Assembly (NCBI GenBank): GCA_037478835.1
Contig: JBBFLV010000004.1
Span: 124,001-188,000, forward strand
Length of the DNA stretch: 64,000 nucleotides
From: 630D-37 sp037478835
GTDB taxonomy: Bacteria; Chloroflexota; Anaerolineae; Anaerolineales; Villigracilaceae
Reading direction: 5' to 3'
Below the pieces are notes generated by a model. It was not told where the DNA came from and did not search any database. It saw only the letters and a list, made by a program, of their open reading frames with translations. Made by a program: the position numbers and the translations under genes. Of the stretch, positions 9,201-18,243 are shown in pieces (within the stretch, counting starts at the first letter, position 1; each line of letters begins with the position of its first letter).

Positions 9201-9250
9201 GGTTGCCTCACAGGAACAAGAACGGGAACTCGCTGAGTCCCCGTTGAAGA

Positions 9251-9336
9251 TGGGGCGAGTGGGGGTCGAACCCACATGAGGTGTCACCCTCGGAGGATTT
9301 TAAGTCCTCTGCGTCTGCCGATTCCGCCATCGCCCC
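9251..9336 (-). tRNA. tRNA-Leu (anticodon UAA)
   Basis: Class II tRNA of 86 bases without an encoded CCA. The acceptor stem is seven perfect pairs (GGGGCGA with TCGCCCC, discriminator A at 9251). The anticodon arm GAGGA-CTTAAAA-TCCTC gives UAA. A variable arm follows (CGAGGGTGACACCTC), and the T arm is GTGGG-TTCGACC-CCCAC. The consensus promoter at 9353-9381 reads into it. Confidence 0.97.
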
Positions 9337-9352
9337 ATTATGGCGTGAAAAT

Positions 9353-9381
9353 ATTCTACAGTGAGACAGGGGAAATGTCAA
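9353..9381 (-). promoter_or_regulatory. Sigma-70 type promoter of tRNA-Leu / dgt run
   Basis: On the minus strand, TTGACA (9381-9376) and TAGAAT (9358-9353) are separated by 17 bases. Transcription would begin about 10 bases before the tRNA 5' end. It may also feed dgt and the genes after it. Confidence 0.75.
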
Positions 9382-9476
9382 TGTTGAAAACTTGAACCTT
9401 TTCCTTTGCACAATGCCGATGGGTACGAAAGGCAGTATAATCAGACTGAATTGGTCGAGAATCTAGCGAGGTAAAA

Positions 9477-10298
9477 ATGCTCTCTCCGAGTGCTCCAATC
9501 ACTTATCGCCGATTTGAATTCCAGAAATGGGAAGAAATTCAGGCGGAAACGATCGTTGAAGCGCCGCTTTCGGTGACGGTCAACGGTGTTCCTTGGCTGA
9601 CGTTCATGTGCACGCCGACCGAAGCCGAAGCGCTGGCGCTCGGTTTCCTGTACAACGAAGGGGTGATCCAAAGCATGGAAGAAGTGGCCGATGTGCGCCT
9701 GTGTGAGCATGGGGATAACGTAGATGTTTGGCTCTATCATGCAGCGGAACGACCGCAATCCTGGCGGCGGACCTCTGGCTGCAGCGGTGGCATGACGGCG
9801 GTGGATGCCCAGGCGCTTCCGGAGATTTCTTTGGCCGGTTTAGGCCCTCAATTGACGCCGCAGCAGGTCGAAGCGTTGGTCGAAGATTTGCTCGAAGGGC
9901 AGGAGCTTTACCGCGAGACCGGGGGAGTGCATACCTCCATCCTGAGCGATGGGGAACGGGTGCTGCTGCGCGCCGAGGATATCGGCCGTCACAATACATT
10001 GGATAAGATCGCCGGGCTGATGCTTTTGAAAAATGTCTGGCCGGTTTCGCGGGTGCTGGTCACCACCGGGCGCATTAGCTCCGAGATGTTGCAAAAGGCG
10101 GCGCGCCTGAAGGCGGCGATCCTCATCTCACGTACCTCACCGAATTCGCTTTCGATCGCGCTTGCCGAGCGCTATGGGATCACGTTGATCGGGTATGCGC
10201 GGCGGCATCGCTTTAACCTGTATACGCACCCGTGGCGCATCGTGGATGAAGTTTCACTTTCCGCACCGGCGCTTGAAGAGAAAGCGCTCTCGGAATAG
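9477..10298 (+). CDS. fdhD: Formate dehydrogenase accessory sulfurtransferase FdhD
   Basis: Transfers sulfur from a cysteine desulfurase to the molybdenum cofactor of formate dehydrogenase. The 273-residue product has the family segments ALALGFLYNEGVI, RTSGCSGG with Cys102, ETGGVHTSILS, AEDIGRHNTLDKI and TTGRISSEMLQKAA. Many FdhD proteins have a CxxC pair at the loop; here only one Cys is present there, a variant also known in the family. ATG 9477 has GAGG upstream, and a TATAAT at 9436-9441 may be its -10. No formate dehydrogenase gene is in the window. Confidence 0.93.
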   Translation: MLSPSAPITYRRFEFQKWEEIQAETIVEAPLSVTVNGVPWLTFMCTPTEAEALALGFLYNEGVIQSMEEVADVRLCEHGDNVDVWLYHAAERPQSWRRTSGCSGGMTAVDAQALPEISLAGLGPQLTPQQVEALVEDLLEGQELYRETGGVHTSILSDGERVLLRAEDIGRHNTLDKIAGLMLLKNVWPVSRVLVTTGRISSEMLQKAARLKAAILISRTSPNSLSIALAERYGITLIGYARRHRFNLYTHPWRIVDEVSLSAPALEEKALSE

Positions 10299-10302
10299 AC
10301 GA

Positions 10303-11364
10303 CTATTCGATGATCCCGCCCCCGATCACGATCTCATCCTGATAGAAAACTGCCGCCTGACCGGGGGTGATATCCCGCAACGGCACGTCAAACGTGACTT
10401 TGGCTTGATCGGCGCCTCGAGGCTCGACCCAGGCCGGGACTTCGCGCGCCGTGTAGCGGATCTTGACTTCGGCGCGGAAGCCTTTTTCGGGCACCAAGCC
10501 CGAGGTCCAAGTGATGTTTGCGACCTGCGCTTCGCGCTGCCCCAGCGCTTCGGCCGGACCGACGATCAGGGTGTTGGTGTTCACGTCTTTGGCGATGACG
10601 TAGAGCGGATACGGCGCGGCGATCCCCAATCCTTTACGCTGACCGATGGTATAGGCGGCCAGTCCCTGGTGGGTGCCCAATCGCCGTCCCTGCGTATCGA
10701 CGATCGGACCGGGTTGCAGGATTTCCGGCGCGTTACGGTGCAGAAAGGCACGATAATCTTCGCCGGCCAGGAAGCACAAATCCTGGCTATCTGGCCGTTT
10801 GGCGCTCGGCAGGCCGAATTTTTCAGCCAGAGCGCGCACCTGATCTTTGGTGTACTCCCCGATCGGAAACAATGCCCGTGCCAGTTTTTCCTGAGTGAGC
10901 ACGTGGAGCACGTAGGATTGATCTTTTGCCCGATCGACGGCACGGAGTAGCTCGTAGCGTCCGTCTTCGGTGCGGCGCAGACGGGCGTAATGACCGGTCG
11001 CCATGGCTTCGGCACCCAGCGCCAGCGCGTGCTGAAGCAAAAATTCCCAGCGAACCCGGCGATTGCAGACCAGGCAGGGATTGGGCGTCCGACCGAGACG
11101 GTATCCTTCCAGGAAAGCTTCCACAACGGTGTTACGGAAGACATCTTTTGCATCGATGACGTAAAAAGGGATGCCGAGCCGGGCCGCAACCCGACGCGCC
11201 AAGGCCATCGAATCGGGGGTGCAGCAGCGATTGGAATCTTCCTTGCCCGGCTCCGACCATAGCCGCAACATCATCCCGATCACCTCGTACCCCTGCTCTC
11301 GAAGCAGGGCCGCGGCGACGGATGAATCTACCCCACCGGACATGGCAACAACGACGCGCTTCAT
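10303..11364 (-). CDS. mnmA: tRNA-specific 2-thiouridylase MnmA
   Basis: Makes 2-thiouridine at wobble position 34 of tRNA-Glu, -Gln and -Lys using ATP and persulfide sulfur. The 353-residue product begins with the PP-loop KRVVVAMSGGVDSS, has the two catalytic cysteines in GRTPNPCLVCN and DSQDLCFLAGEDY, and the ARLRRTEDGRYELLRAVD and GQRKGLG segments. ATG 11364 starts exactly at the PP-loop strand; the longer frame runs into the repeat block. The next gene upstream is an IscS-type desulfurase, its natural sulfur donor. It is convergent with fdhD, with only 4 bases between them. Confidence 0.96.
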   Translation of the reverse strand: MKRVVVAMSGGVDSSVAAALLREQGYEVIGMMLRLWSEPGKEDSNRCCTPDSMALARRVAARLGIPFYVIDAKDVFRNTVVEAFLEGYRLGRTPNPCLVCNRRVRWEFLLQHALALGAEAMATGHYARLRRTEDGRYELLRAVDRAKDQSYVLHVLTQEKLARALFPIGEYTKDQVRALAEKFGLPSAKRPDSQDLCFLAGEDYRAFLHRNAPEILQPGPIVDTQGRRLGTHQGLAAYTIGQRKGLGIAAPYPLYVIAKDVNTNTLIVGPAEALGQREAQVANITWTSGLVPEKGFRAEVKIRYTAREVPAWVEPRGADQAKVTFDVPLRDITPGQAAVFYQDEIVIGGGIIE

Positions 11365-11367
11365 GTC

Positions 11368-11485
11368 AGACCGTGGACCGTAGACCGTGGACCGTGGGTG
11401 AAGAATGGTGGGCGGTGGAGCATAGACCATGGACCGTGGATGAGGGATGGTGGACGGTGGGGCATAGACCGGTGGACGGTGGACT
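11368..11485. repeat. Tandem repeat block: 42-bp unit plus GACCGTR heptads
   Basis: Two full copies of a 42-bp unit (11383-11424 and 11425-11466), each starting GACC(G/A)TGGACCGTGG and ending GGCATA or AGCATA, followed by a partial third copy from 11467. Just before lies a run of GACCGTG/GACCGTA heptads. The block fills the gap between mnmA and the desulfurase gene. Confidence 0.8.
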
Positions 11486-11491
11486 GTTCGA

Positions 11492-12673
11492 TCATGCGAT
11501 CGCTCGACTTAACTTCTGCCCCTGCAAGGCGCGCGCCTGTTCCACGCAGCGGGGCAGGGTTGCCAGAAACGCCTCGATCTCTTGGTGGGTGGTGTGCACC
11601 CCTACGGTGACGCGCAGGGAGCCCATTGCCCAGTCGGGTGAAAAGCCGCACGCCAGGAGCACTTCACTGGGTTCGGGATTCCCGGTTTTACAGGCGGAGC
11701 CGGAAGAGCAGGCGAAACCGGCGGCATCCAGGAGCTGCAGCAGCAGATTGCCATCCACCCCTTTGAAGACGAAAGAGGCATGATTCGGTAAACGGTGAAC
11801 AGGATGGCCACTCAGGCGCGCCTCGGTGATGCGCTCCAATACGCCGTGGATCAGGCGATCGCGCAGGCTCTGCACCCATTCCACTCGCCGATCACGTTCT
11901 TCAACGGCCAATTCCAGGGCTTTTGCCATGCCAACGATATAGGGAACGTTGTGCGTACCGGCGCGGCGACCTTCTTCCTGTGAACCGCCGGTCTGAATCG
12001 GCAAGATCGGCGTCCCTTTGCGGACGTAGAGTGCGCCCACGCCTTTGGGACCGTAGAACTTGTGCGCGCCGATGGAAAGCAGATCAATGCCCAGAGCTCG
12101 GACATCGAGCGGCAAGTAGGCGGCGGCCTGGACGGCATCGGTGTGGAACGGGATACCGCGCGCACGGCATAGCGCGGCGATGTGAGCGATGGGGTTAATG
12201 CTACCGATCTCGTTGTTGGCGTACATGATCGAAACCAGCGCCACGCGATCGTCCAGCGCGCGCTCAACTGTTTCCGGATGAACGATGCCGTACTCATCCA
12301 CTTCCAGCCATTCCACCTGGAAGCCCTCTTCGCGCGCCAGCGCTTGGGCCGTTTTGGCTACGGCCGGATGTTCGGTTCGGGTGGTTAGAATGCGGAAAGC
12401 TCCCCGTTCCATGCGGCGCGCACGGGCTACCCCTCGCAGCGCCAGGTTATCGGATTCGCTACCGCCCGAAGTGAAGACGATCTCCTGTGGTTGTGCTCCT
12501 AGAAGTTCGGCAATGCGTTCCCTGGCCTGCTCAATCGCATATTCTGCCTGTTGACCGTAGAAGTGGATGGAAGAGGGGTTGCCGAAGGTCCGAGAAAAGT
12601 ACGGAAGCATGGCTTCCAGGACGCGCTCATCTAAAGGGGTGGTGGCGGCGTAATCCAGGTAAATGCGGTTCAT
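11492..12673 (-). CDS. Cysteine desulfurase, NifS/IscS group
   Basis: PLP enzyme converting cysteine to alanine with a persulfide on an active-site Cys. The 393-residue product starts NRIYLDYAATTPLDERV, has the PLP lysine in SIGAHKFYGPKGVGALY, and the mobile-loop catalytic Cys in SSGSACKTGNPEPSEV, typical of group I enzymes. ATG 12673 has GGAG five bases upstream. Its position directly upstream of mnmA suggests that it supplies sulfur for tRNA thiolation; supply to Fe-S assembly or FdhD is equally possible. No iscU or iscR is adjacent. Confidence 0.94.
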   Translation of the reverse strand: MNRIYLDYAATTPLDERVLEAMLPYFSRTFGNPSSIHFYGQQAEYAIEQARERIAELLGAQPQEIVFTSGGSESDNLALRGVARARRMERGAFRILTTRTEHPAVAKTAQALAREEGFQVEWLEVDEYGIVHPETVERALDDRVALVSIMYANNEIGSINPIAHIAALCRARGIPFHTDAVQAAAYLPLDVRALGIDLLSIGAHKFYGPKGVGALYVRKGTPILPIQTGGSQEEGRRAGTHNVPYIVGMAKALELAVEERDRRVEWVQSLRDRLIHGVLERITEARLSGHPVHRLPNHASFVFKGVDGNLLLQLLDAAGFACSSGSACKTGNPEPSEVLLACGFSPDWAMGSLRVTVGVHTTHQEIEAFLATLPRCVEQARALQGQKLSRAIA

Positions 12674-12684
12674 GTGGACTCCAT

Positions 12685-14100
12685 CTAAGCAGTAGGGAAT
12701 GGCCGACGGGGAATGAAGCGGCCCATCCCGCGCCGACCCAGCCAGCGATCCCCATCTACGATCAGTTGGCCGCGTAGGAAGACCTTTTCGGGATAGCCTA
12801 CCAGTTCCCATCCTTCGTATAGGTTGTAGTCGGTGCGCTGGTGGGACCAGGCGACCCCGTAGGTCAGGCGGCGATCGGGGTCCCAGATCACCAGATCGGC
12901 ATCTGCACCTGGCACAAGGGCACCTTTGCGCGGGTAGAGGCCGAAAATTTTGGCCGGATTGGTGCTGGTAAGGGCGACGAATTGATTGGGCGTGATGCGC
13001 CCGGCACGTACGCCGTAGGTCCAGAGGATGGGCAGGCGGTCTTGGACTCCGGGCAGGCCGTTTGGAATTTTGGTGAAGTCATCTGCTCCCAGTTCTTTGC
13101 CCGGAATGGCGATGGGTTCTCCTTCGTAAAGGATCGGTTTCGTCCCATCATAGAAGAAGGGACAGTGATCCGTGCCGATAGTATCGATGATGCCTTCTTT
13201 TAGGCCTTCCCAAAGGCGGGCGTTATCGGCCGCGGTGCGCATGGGCGGGGAACAAATCCATTTGGCACCGTCCGGCCGTCGCAGGTGATCTTCGGTGAAG
13301 AACAGATACTGGGGGCAGGTTTCGCCGAAAATTTTGACGCCCCGTTGGCGGGCATATTGCAACATATCTACTTCACCGGCCGCGTTCATGTGGACGATAT
13401 AGAGCGCGGCACCGCTGACTGCGGCCATGCCGGCCAATCGCAGGCCGGATTCTACCGCTCCCCAGGCCGGGCGGGTGTGGGCATGCCATTCGGGGGTGGT
13501 GTGACCGGCCGCCAATGCCTGCTCCACTAGGGTTTCGATCACATCGCCGTTTTCGCAATGTGCCAAGACCAGGATGCCGTATTTCTGGGCCACTTGCATG
13601 GCCTGGAAGATTTCTTTATCTCCCAGCCGCAAACGTCCGTTGTAGGCCGTAAAGACCTTGATCGAAGGCATGCCGGCTTCGACCAGCCAGGGCATTTCGG
13701 CGGCGATCGTTTCATCCCAGCGCGTCAGGTTCATGTGGAAGGAGTAGTCAATGGCAGCTTTGGCCGCTTTTTCCTTCCAGGCGGCCACCGATTGACGGAA
13801 GGTGGGAAAATCGAAGGAGGCGAAATCGATCACGGTCGTAGTGCCGCCGAAGGCTGCTGCTTTATGACCGGTGTAGTGATCATCGCTGGAGACGGTGCCG
13901 AACATGGGCAAATCGAAATGTGTATGGGGATCGATGCCGCCGGGGGTGATGAATTTTCCTTTCGCATCGATCACTTCAGCGCCCGGAACGTTGAGATCAC
14001 GGCCGATTTGGGCGATCTGTTCTCCCACGATCAGTACGTCGGCCTCGAACGTTTCCGAGGCGGTGATTAGGGTGCCGTTCTTGATCAATAGGGTGTTCAT
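12685..14100 (-). CDS. hydA: Dihydropyrimidinase / D-hydantoinase
   Basis: Cyclic-amide hydrolase opening dihydropyrimidines or 5-substituted hydantoins. The 471-residue product has the amidohydrolase metal site: HTHFD (about residues 59-63), the carbamylated Lys in PSIKVFTAYNG, His in LVLAHCENGD and LYIVHMNAAGE, and Asp in GTDHCPF. Start at 14100 is supported by GGAGG five bases upstream. It precedes the desulfurase by 11 bases, but a functional link is not evident. Phenylhydantoinase or allantoinase-like activity cannot be excluded; the sequence is closest to dihydropyrimidinases. Confidence 0.92.
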   Translation of the reverse strand: MNTLLIKNGTLITASETFEADVLIVGEQIAQIGRDLNVPGAEVIDAKGKFITPGGIDPHTHFDLPMFGTVSSDDHYTGHKAAAFGGTTTVIDFASFDFPTFRQSVAAWKEKAAKAAIDYSFHMNLTRWDETIAAEMPWLVEAGMPSIKVFTAYNGRLRLGDKEIFQAMQVAQKYGILVLAHCENGDVIETLVEQALAAGHTTPEWHAHTRPAWGAVESGLRLAGMAAVSGAALYIVHMNAAGEVDMLQYARQRGVKIFGETCPQYLFFTEDHLRRPDGAKWICSPPMRTAADNARLWEGLKEGIIDTIGTDHCPFFYDGTKPILYEGEPIAIPGKELGADDFTKIPNGLPGVQDRLPILWTYGVRAGRITPNQFVALTSTNPAKIFGLYPRKGALVPGADADLVIWDPDRRLTYGVAWSHQRTDYNLYEGWELVGYPEKVFLRGQLIVDGDRWLGRRGMGRFIPRRPFPTA

Positions 14101-14212
14101 AGGCCTCCAGGCTGTCGCAAATAAGCAAGTTGATTATAACTCAGTCGTACCTTTTGGCCGTTCTGACGTAAGTTAGGGTATAATTTTCGCAAATCTTCTC
14201 CTCGAGGCTTCC
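14101..14212. promoter_or_regulatory. Divergent promoter region between hydA and the signalling cluster
   Basis: Two perfect TATAAT hexamers face outward: minus strand at 14138-14133 for hydA and plus strand at 14179-14184 for the DUF4388 gene. Convincing -35 hexamers were not found for either, so the exact promoters are uncertain. Confidence 0.55.
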
Positions 14213-15025
14213 ATGGCACTGCGTGGGAATTTACGAGATTTTACGATCACCCAGTTGCTCAATCTGGTCAGCTTGGCGCAAAAAACCGGAACGCTCTTGA
14301 TTGAGGGACCGGGAAATGAACAGGCCAAAGCCTGTTTTCGCGAAGGTAAACTGGCATATGCGCACATTGATCAGGAAGATGATCGCCTGGTAACGATTTT
14401 GCACAAGGCCGGGAAGATCAGTGCCAATCAATATCGCGCCATTTTAGAACGCGCCAATCAGATGAGCGATAAAGAGCTGGGGCTTTTGCTGGTCAATGCC
14501 GGCTATCTAACCCAAGAAGAGATCTTGCTGCTGCTCCAGGCGCATTATACGGATGTGGTGCGTCGTCTGTTCACTTGGGTGGAGGGCATCTTCCGCTTTG
14601 AGAATGAACTACCACCCCCACCCGATCGCATTCATGTGCGCATCGATCTGGAAAATCTGATCATCGAAGGCGCACGTCAATTGCGAGAGTGGGAGCAATT
14701 GCAAGAAGAGATCCCCAGCCTGGACATGGCGCTGAAATTTACCGATCGTCCCTTGCGGAACGTTAACCTGAGCGTTGAGGAATGGCGTGTGGTTTCGTAT
14801 ATCAATCCGAAGAACACCATTCGCCAGATCGCGGCGGCGAACAAGATGAATGAGCTGGAGATCCGCCGCATTGTCTACGGGTTGCTCCAGGCCGGCCTGG
14901 TTGAGCTGGTGCGACCGGAAGGGGCAAAAGCGCCGGTAGCCGCGCCACGCATGTTCCCCACCGAGAACCGTGAAGAGCAAAAATCTTTGATCAATAAACT
15001 CATCGGGCGCATTCGCAGCCTGTAA
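14213..15025 (+). CDS. DUF4388 (PATAN-type) regulatory protein
   Basis: Cytoplasmic 270-residue protein. Residues 1-100 form a DUF4388 domain (ALRGNLRDFTITQLLNLV, then KTGTLLIEGPG and EGKLAYAHID), a module found in two-component and gliding-type signalling proteins. The middle part (GYLTQEEILLLLQAHYTD) resembles the helical DUF4388 extension, and the C-terminal part (EEWRVVSYINPKNTIRQI) looks like a winged-helix fold. It starts the ten-gene plus-strand cluster; the GTPase gene follows after 21 bases. In other bacteria such proteins are partners of small GTPases; partnership here is inferred from position. Confidence 0.75.
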   Translation: MALRGNLRDFTITQLLNLVSLAQKTGTLLIEGPGNEQAKACFREGKLAYAHIDQEDDRLVTILHKAGKISANQYRAILERANQMSDKELGLLLVNAGYLTQEEILLLLQAHYTDVVRRLFTWVEGIFRFENELPPPPDRIHVRIDLENLIIEGARQLREWEQLQEEIPSLDMALKFTDRPLRNVNLSVEEWRVVSYINPKNTIRQIAAANKMNELEIRRIVYGLLQAGLVELVRPEGAKAPVAAPRMFPTENREEQKSLINKLIGRIRSL

Positions 15026-15046
15026 TTCCCTGATGGAGATTGAGGT

Positions 15047-15577
15047 ATGCAAACCGTAAAGATGGTCGTCACAGGTCCCTTCAATGCAGGTAAGACAGAG
15101 TTCATTCAATCGGTGAGCGAGATCGATGTTGTCTCTACGGAGCGGAAGATCTCCAGTGCTTCTGAGCGGGCAGTGAAAGATACTACTACTGTGGCAATGG
15201 ATTTTGGGCGCATCACAGTAGATGAGGATCTGGTGCTTTACCTCTTCGGTACTCCCGGACAGAAACGCTTTGATTTCATGTGGGAAATTCTTTCCGAAGG
15301 AATGTTGGGCTTCATTGTTCTAGTTGATTCTACCCGTCCGGAGACCTTTCGCGAAGCACGCACCATCCTGGAGACTTTCCGTGCCTACGCTCCGACCCCC
15401 TATGTGGTGGCGGCCAATAAGCAGGATTTGCCGGATGCCTGGGACCTGGAGGACATGCGCCATGCGTTACGCCTGGACCCGAAAGTGAAACTCCTGCCGT
15501 GCGTGGCAAAGGATAGGGAATCGGTCAAGAAAGTGCTTTTGGAGCTTCTGTATAGCATCCTTGAAGAGATCGAATAG
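15047..15577 (+). CDS. Small Ras-like GTPase (bacterial GTP-binding protein family)
   Basis: Probable GTP-dependent switch protein, 176 residues, no membrane segment. Walker A is GPFNAGKTEF (Lys16), switch I has a Thr run (KDTTTVAMDFG), G3 is FGTPGQKRF with Gly in place of the usual Asp, and G4 is NKQD; the guanine G5 motif is unclear. This family of ATP/GTP-binding proteins occurs with roadblock or DUF4388 partners in actinobacterial conservons and in Deinococcus and Chloroflexota. ATG 15047 follows the DUF4388 gene by 21 bases, with TGGAGATTG upstream. Confidence 0.85.
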   Translation: MQTVKMVVTGPFNAGKTEFIQSVSEIDVVSTERKISSASERAVKDTTTVAMDFGRITVDEDLVLYLFGTPGQKRFDFMWEILSEGMLGFIVLVDSTRPETFREARTILETFRAYAPTPYVVAANKQDLPDAWDLEDMRHALRLDPKVKLLPCVAKDRESVKKVLLELLYSILEEIE

Positions 15578-15579
15578 CC

Positions 15580-16377
15580 GTGTCCTCGATCACCACCGAT
15601 CAGGGTATCGTTCACTACGAAGTGTATGGGCGTGGCCAGCCGGTTATTTTGCTTCATGGCTGGTTGGGCTCGTGGGGGTTATGGCAGGATACCATGACCG
15701 TCCTGGGGCGTTTTTATCGCACCTATGCCCTGGATTTTTGGGGCTTTGGTGAATCGGGAAAGAAGCGCACTACCTATGCGGTAAAGGATTTTGTCAGCTT
15801 GGTGGATCAGTTCATGGAACAGTTAGGCATAGCGCGTGCGCCATTGGTCGGTCATAGCATGGGAGGCACGGTCAGCCTCTCGGTGGCGATTCAGTACCCT
15901 GAACGGGTGAGCAAAGTGGTCGTAGTTGGCTCACCGATCGTCGGTTCTTCTCTAGCTCTGCCTCTCAAGCTGGCCGGTTATCGCTGGGTTGCTTACTTTC
16001 TTTTCAGCAATATGCGCCTTTTCCGTTGGGGATTGCGCCAGGCCTCTCCGCTCATTTGTCGCGATCCGCGTTTTCCGGATATGATGGATCGCGATCTTTC
16101 GCGTACGACCCTGGAATCTTTCCTGCTTAGCATTGCTTCCCTGCGGCGCACCGATCTGCGTCCGTTTTTGCCCTCCATCCGTGTTCCGGTCATGGGCATT
16201 TATGGTGATAAGGATAACATCGTGCACCCCCGTCAATGGCAACCTCTCCAAAAAGGAGTTCCACATGCCGTCATTCGACGTTTCCCGAATGCCGGACATT
16301 TTCCGATGCTCGAGGAGCATCAACATTTCGTTGAAATCCTAAAAGCTTTTCTGGATGAGCCGGAGGTGATGTTGTGA
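15580..16377 (+). CDS. Alpha/beta hydrolase (first of two paralogues)
   Basis: Serine hydrolase of 265 residues. The oxyanion motif LLHGWLGSWG (about residues 24-33), nucleophile elbow VGHSMGG (Ser94) and a C-terminal NAGHFPMLEEH giving the catalytic His are all present; the acid is probably in GIYGDKDNIVH. Substrate unknown; lipase, esterase and thioesterase roles all fit. A second member with the same start pattern (VHYEV, HGWIGSW) is at 28048-28836, at the other end of the cluster. Start is GTG 15580, two bases after the GTPase stop. Confidence 0.85.
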   Translation: MSSITTDQGIVHYEVYGRGQPVILLHGWLGSWGLWQDTMTVLGRFYRTYALDFWGFGESGKKRTTYAVKDFVSLVDQFMEQLGIARAPLVGHSMGGTVSLSVAIQYPERVSKVVVVGSPIVGSSLALPLKLAGYRWVAYFLFSNMRLFRWGLRQASPLICRDPRFPDMMDRDLSRTTLESFLLSIASLRRTDLRPFLPSIRVPVMGIYGDKDNIVHPRQWQPLQKGVPHAVIRRFPNAGHFPMLEEHQHFVEILKAFLDEPEVML

Positions 16378-16967
16378 CCACCATCTCTGGGGCGAATGCA
16401 CTGGCGCGCAGTTTTTGGATGGCACTAGAGGAGATTCTGGGACAAGAGCAGGTGCGAAAGGTTGGTGAGTCTCCTCTGCAACTCTTTGATGGTCACCCCT
16501 TTTCGCTGGCACAGTTGGCCGCTTTGCAAGGAGCATTGGAAGGAATATACGGCATTCCGGCCGGACGAGGGGTTGCTTTGCGCAGTGGGCGGGCCTGGGT
16601 AAAGTATGGGTTGCGATTCTTTTATGAAGAATTGGGATGGAACCGCAGCGAATTTCGCCTGTTGCCCCGCAACCTTCGGATCGAGCGTGGATTAGAAAGC
16701 CTGGCCTCCTGGATGAACGGTTACTTCACCGAACGTTTCGATGTACGACGCATTCCTGAAGGTTGGATATGGCGAATTTGTGGTTCTCCAGACAACACTG
16801 AAAAGGTGGAGAATGTGCCTGGGTGTTACTGGATGATTGGTGTGCTGGAAGAGGTTCTCCATCGCTTAGGAGATGGAAAAATCTTCCTGGTGCGCGAGAT
16901 TTCTTGCCGGGCTTGTGGTGCCGCTTCCTGCTTGTTTGAAATCCCGGCTCGTCCGCTGGGAGATTGA
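16374..16967 (+). CDS. V4R-domain (4-vinyl reductase-like, hydrocarbon-binding) protein
   Basis: Cytoplasmic 197-residue protein. The C-terminal half fits the V4R small-ligand-binding fold: a WxRICGSPDN segment, a helix with EEVLHRL, and the cysteine-rich end REISCRACGAASCLFEI with Cys178, Cys181 and Cys186. V4R domains bind hydrophobic or aromatic ligands in regulators and in protochlorophyllide-type enzymes. The GTG at 16374 overlaps the previous stop (GTGA) and has GGAGG seven bases upstream. Inside this cluster it could sense or carry a lipid-like ligand, which is inference. Confidence 0.7.
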   Translation: MTTISGANALARSFWMALEEILGQEQVRKVGESPLQLFDGHPFSLAQLAALQGALEGIYGIPAGRGVALRSGRAWVKYGLRFFYEELGWNRSEFRLLPRNLRIERGLESLASWMNGYFTERFDVRRIPEGWIWRICGSPDNTEKVENVPGCYWMIGVLEEVLHRLGDGKIFLVREISCRACGAASCLFEIPARPLGD

Positions 16968-16968
16968 A

Positions 16969-18243
16969 ATGCTCAAAGTCGTCTTGCACGCACCGAACCC
17001 GATTTTCCCGTTCCATGAACCGGCGCGTGATCTGCGCATTCAGAATCATCCGCTTTGGCTCTGGCAACGCACGGTGCTTGCTCCATACGTGGATCGGGAG
17101 ATTGAATTGCGTCAGGGTCAGCCCCTGCCGCAACGCCGCGAAGAGATGATCGTTTATCGAGACAATCTCTTCTTCGATGCGCCGTATATTGAAAAATTCC
17201 TTCAGGAAGCTCGGCGTAGCAAACGTGCGGTGCGTGCCGCTTTTTCTGCAGAGGATCCGGCTTTCCGAGAGCACGCTTTACCGCTTTCGGTATCTTATAC
17301 TCCTGCGGGAAACTTATATCTGGCCGATCTTTGGTACTATCCCAACGGACCTGTGCCGGATGCAGAGCCGTTGGTGATCGATCTGGAAGCGCGCGAGATC
17401 GGTTATTACCATGTCCCAAGCTACATGGCCGGCCAAACCGGTGATCTGACTTTTCAGGTCCCGCTACGTGCCCTGATGGCCATTGATTCGTGGGTGCATA
17501 TCTTTATTGCCGATATTGTTTTCGGACTCTTTGCTCGCGGTGCTCGCTTTGAGAAACGGCTGGGCGAGGATCTGGGTTTCAAATTGAAAATCTTGGCTCG
17601 TGCTTTATACGAGGGCAAGCAGCTCCTGGAATGCTCTGAGCTGGTGAAAGTCGGGAAGAACTGTGTGATCGATCCGACGGCTATCATTCATGGGCCGACG
17701 ACAATCGGCGACAATGTCACCATCGGTGCCGGCGCCGTGATCGAAAATTGCATTATTGGCAGCAATGTGAACATTTCTCAAGATTGTCAGTTAATGCTTT
17801 CGGTCGTTGGAGATGGCACTTTCCTACCCTTTCGAGCCTCGTTGTTTATGACAACGATTATGGAACATAGCATGGTGGCGCAAAATACCTGTTTACAGAT
17901 GTGTGTGGTCGGGCGGAATACGTTTATCGGTGCAGGTTCGACATGGACGGATTATAATTTAATCCCTATCCCGATCCGTGCCCGTGATGGGCATGGCGAG
18001 TTGAAGCCGGCAAATCGGCCGGTGATGGGCGGCTGCGTGGGCCATAACTGCCGAATCGGTTCGGGAATGGTGGTCTATCCGGCGCGCATCATCGATTCGG
18101 ATGTTGTCTTGGCTGCTAGCCCAGAACGACGCGTGATCGCCCGGGATGTGCTCTTCGAGGAAAGCGATCACCATCGTTGGAAGCAAGGCTATTTACATCA
18201 GGCTCTCTATCACCGTCCGAAACCGGATGCGGAATCCTGGTAA
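16969..18243 (+). CDS. Left-handed beta-helix (hexapeptide-repeat) transferase-like protein
   Basis: Protein of 424 residues. Residues about 227-330 contain regular hexapeptide repeats (IDPTAIIHGPTTIGDNVTIG and onward), the fold of GlmU/LpxA-type acyl- or nucleotidyltransferases; the N-terminal 220 residues have no domain I recognise with confidence. Later repeats (GGCVGHNCRIGSGMVVYPA) close the helix. ATG 16969 is chosen over the longer frame because GGGAG lies eight bases upstream and the extra N-terminus overlaps the V4R gene. Its stop shares one base with the next start (TAATG). Substrate unknown. Confidence 0.75.
   Translation: MLKVVLHAPNPIFPFHEPARDLRIQNHPLWLWQRTVLAPYVDREIELRQGQPLPQRREEMIVYRDNLFFDAPYIEKFLQEARRSKRAVRAAFSAEDPAFREHALPLSVSYTPAGNLYLADLWYYPNGPVPDAEPLVIDLEAREIGYYHVPSYMAGQTGDLTFQVPLRALMAIDSWVHIFIADIVFGLFARGARFEKRLGEDLGFKLKILARALYEGKQLLECSELVKVGKNCVIDPTAIIHGPTTIGDNVTIGAGAVIENCIIGSNVNISQDCQLMLSVVGDGTFLPFRASLFMTTIMEHSMVAQNTCLQMCVVGRNTFIGAGSTWTDYNLIPIPIRARDGHGELKPANRPVMGGCVGHNCRIGSGMVVYPARIIDSDVVLAASPERRVIARDVLFEESDHHRWKQGYLHQALYHRPKPDAESW

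Noticed and set aside
11383..11485. CRISPR array
   Set aside because: The 42-bp units are directly abutting and similar along their whole length, with no distinct spacers and no cas genes.
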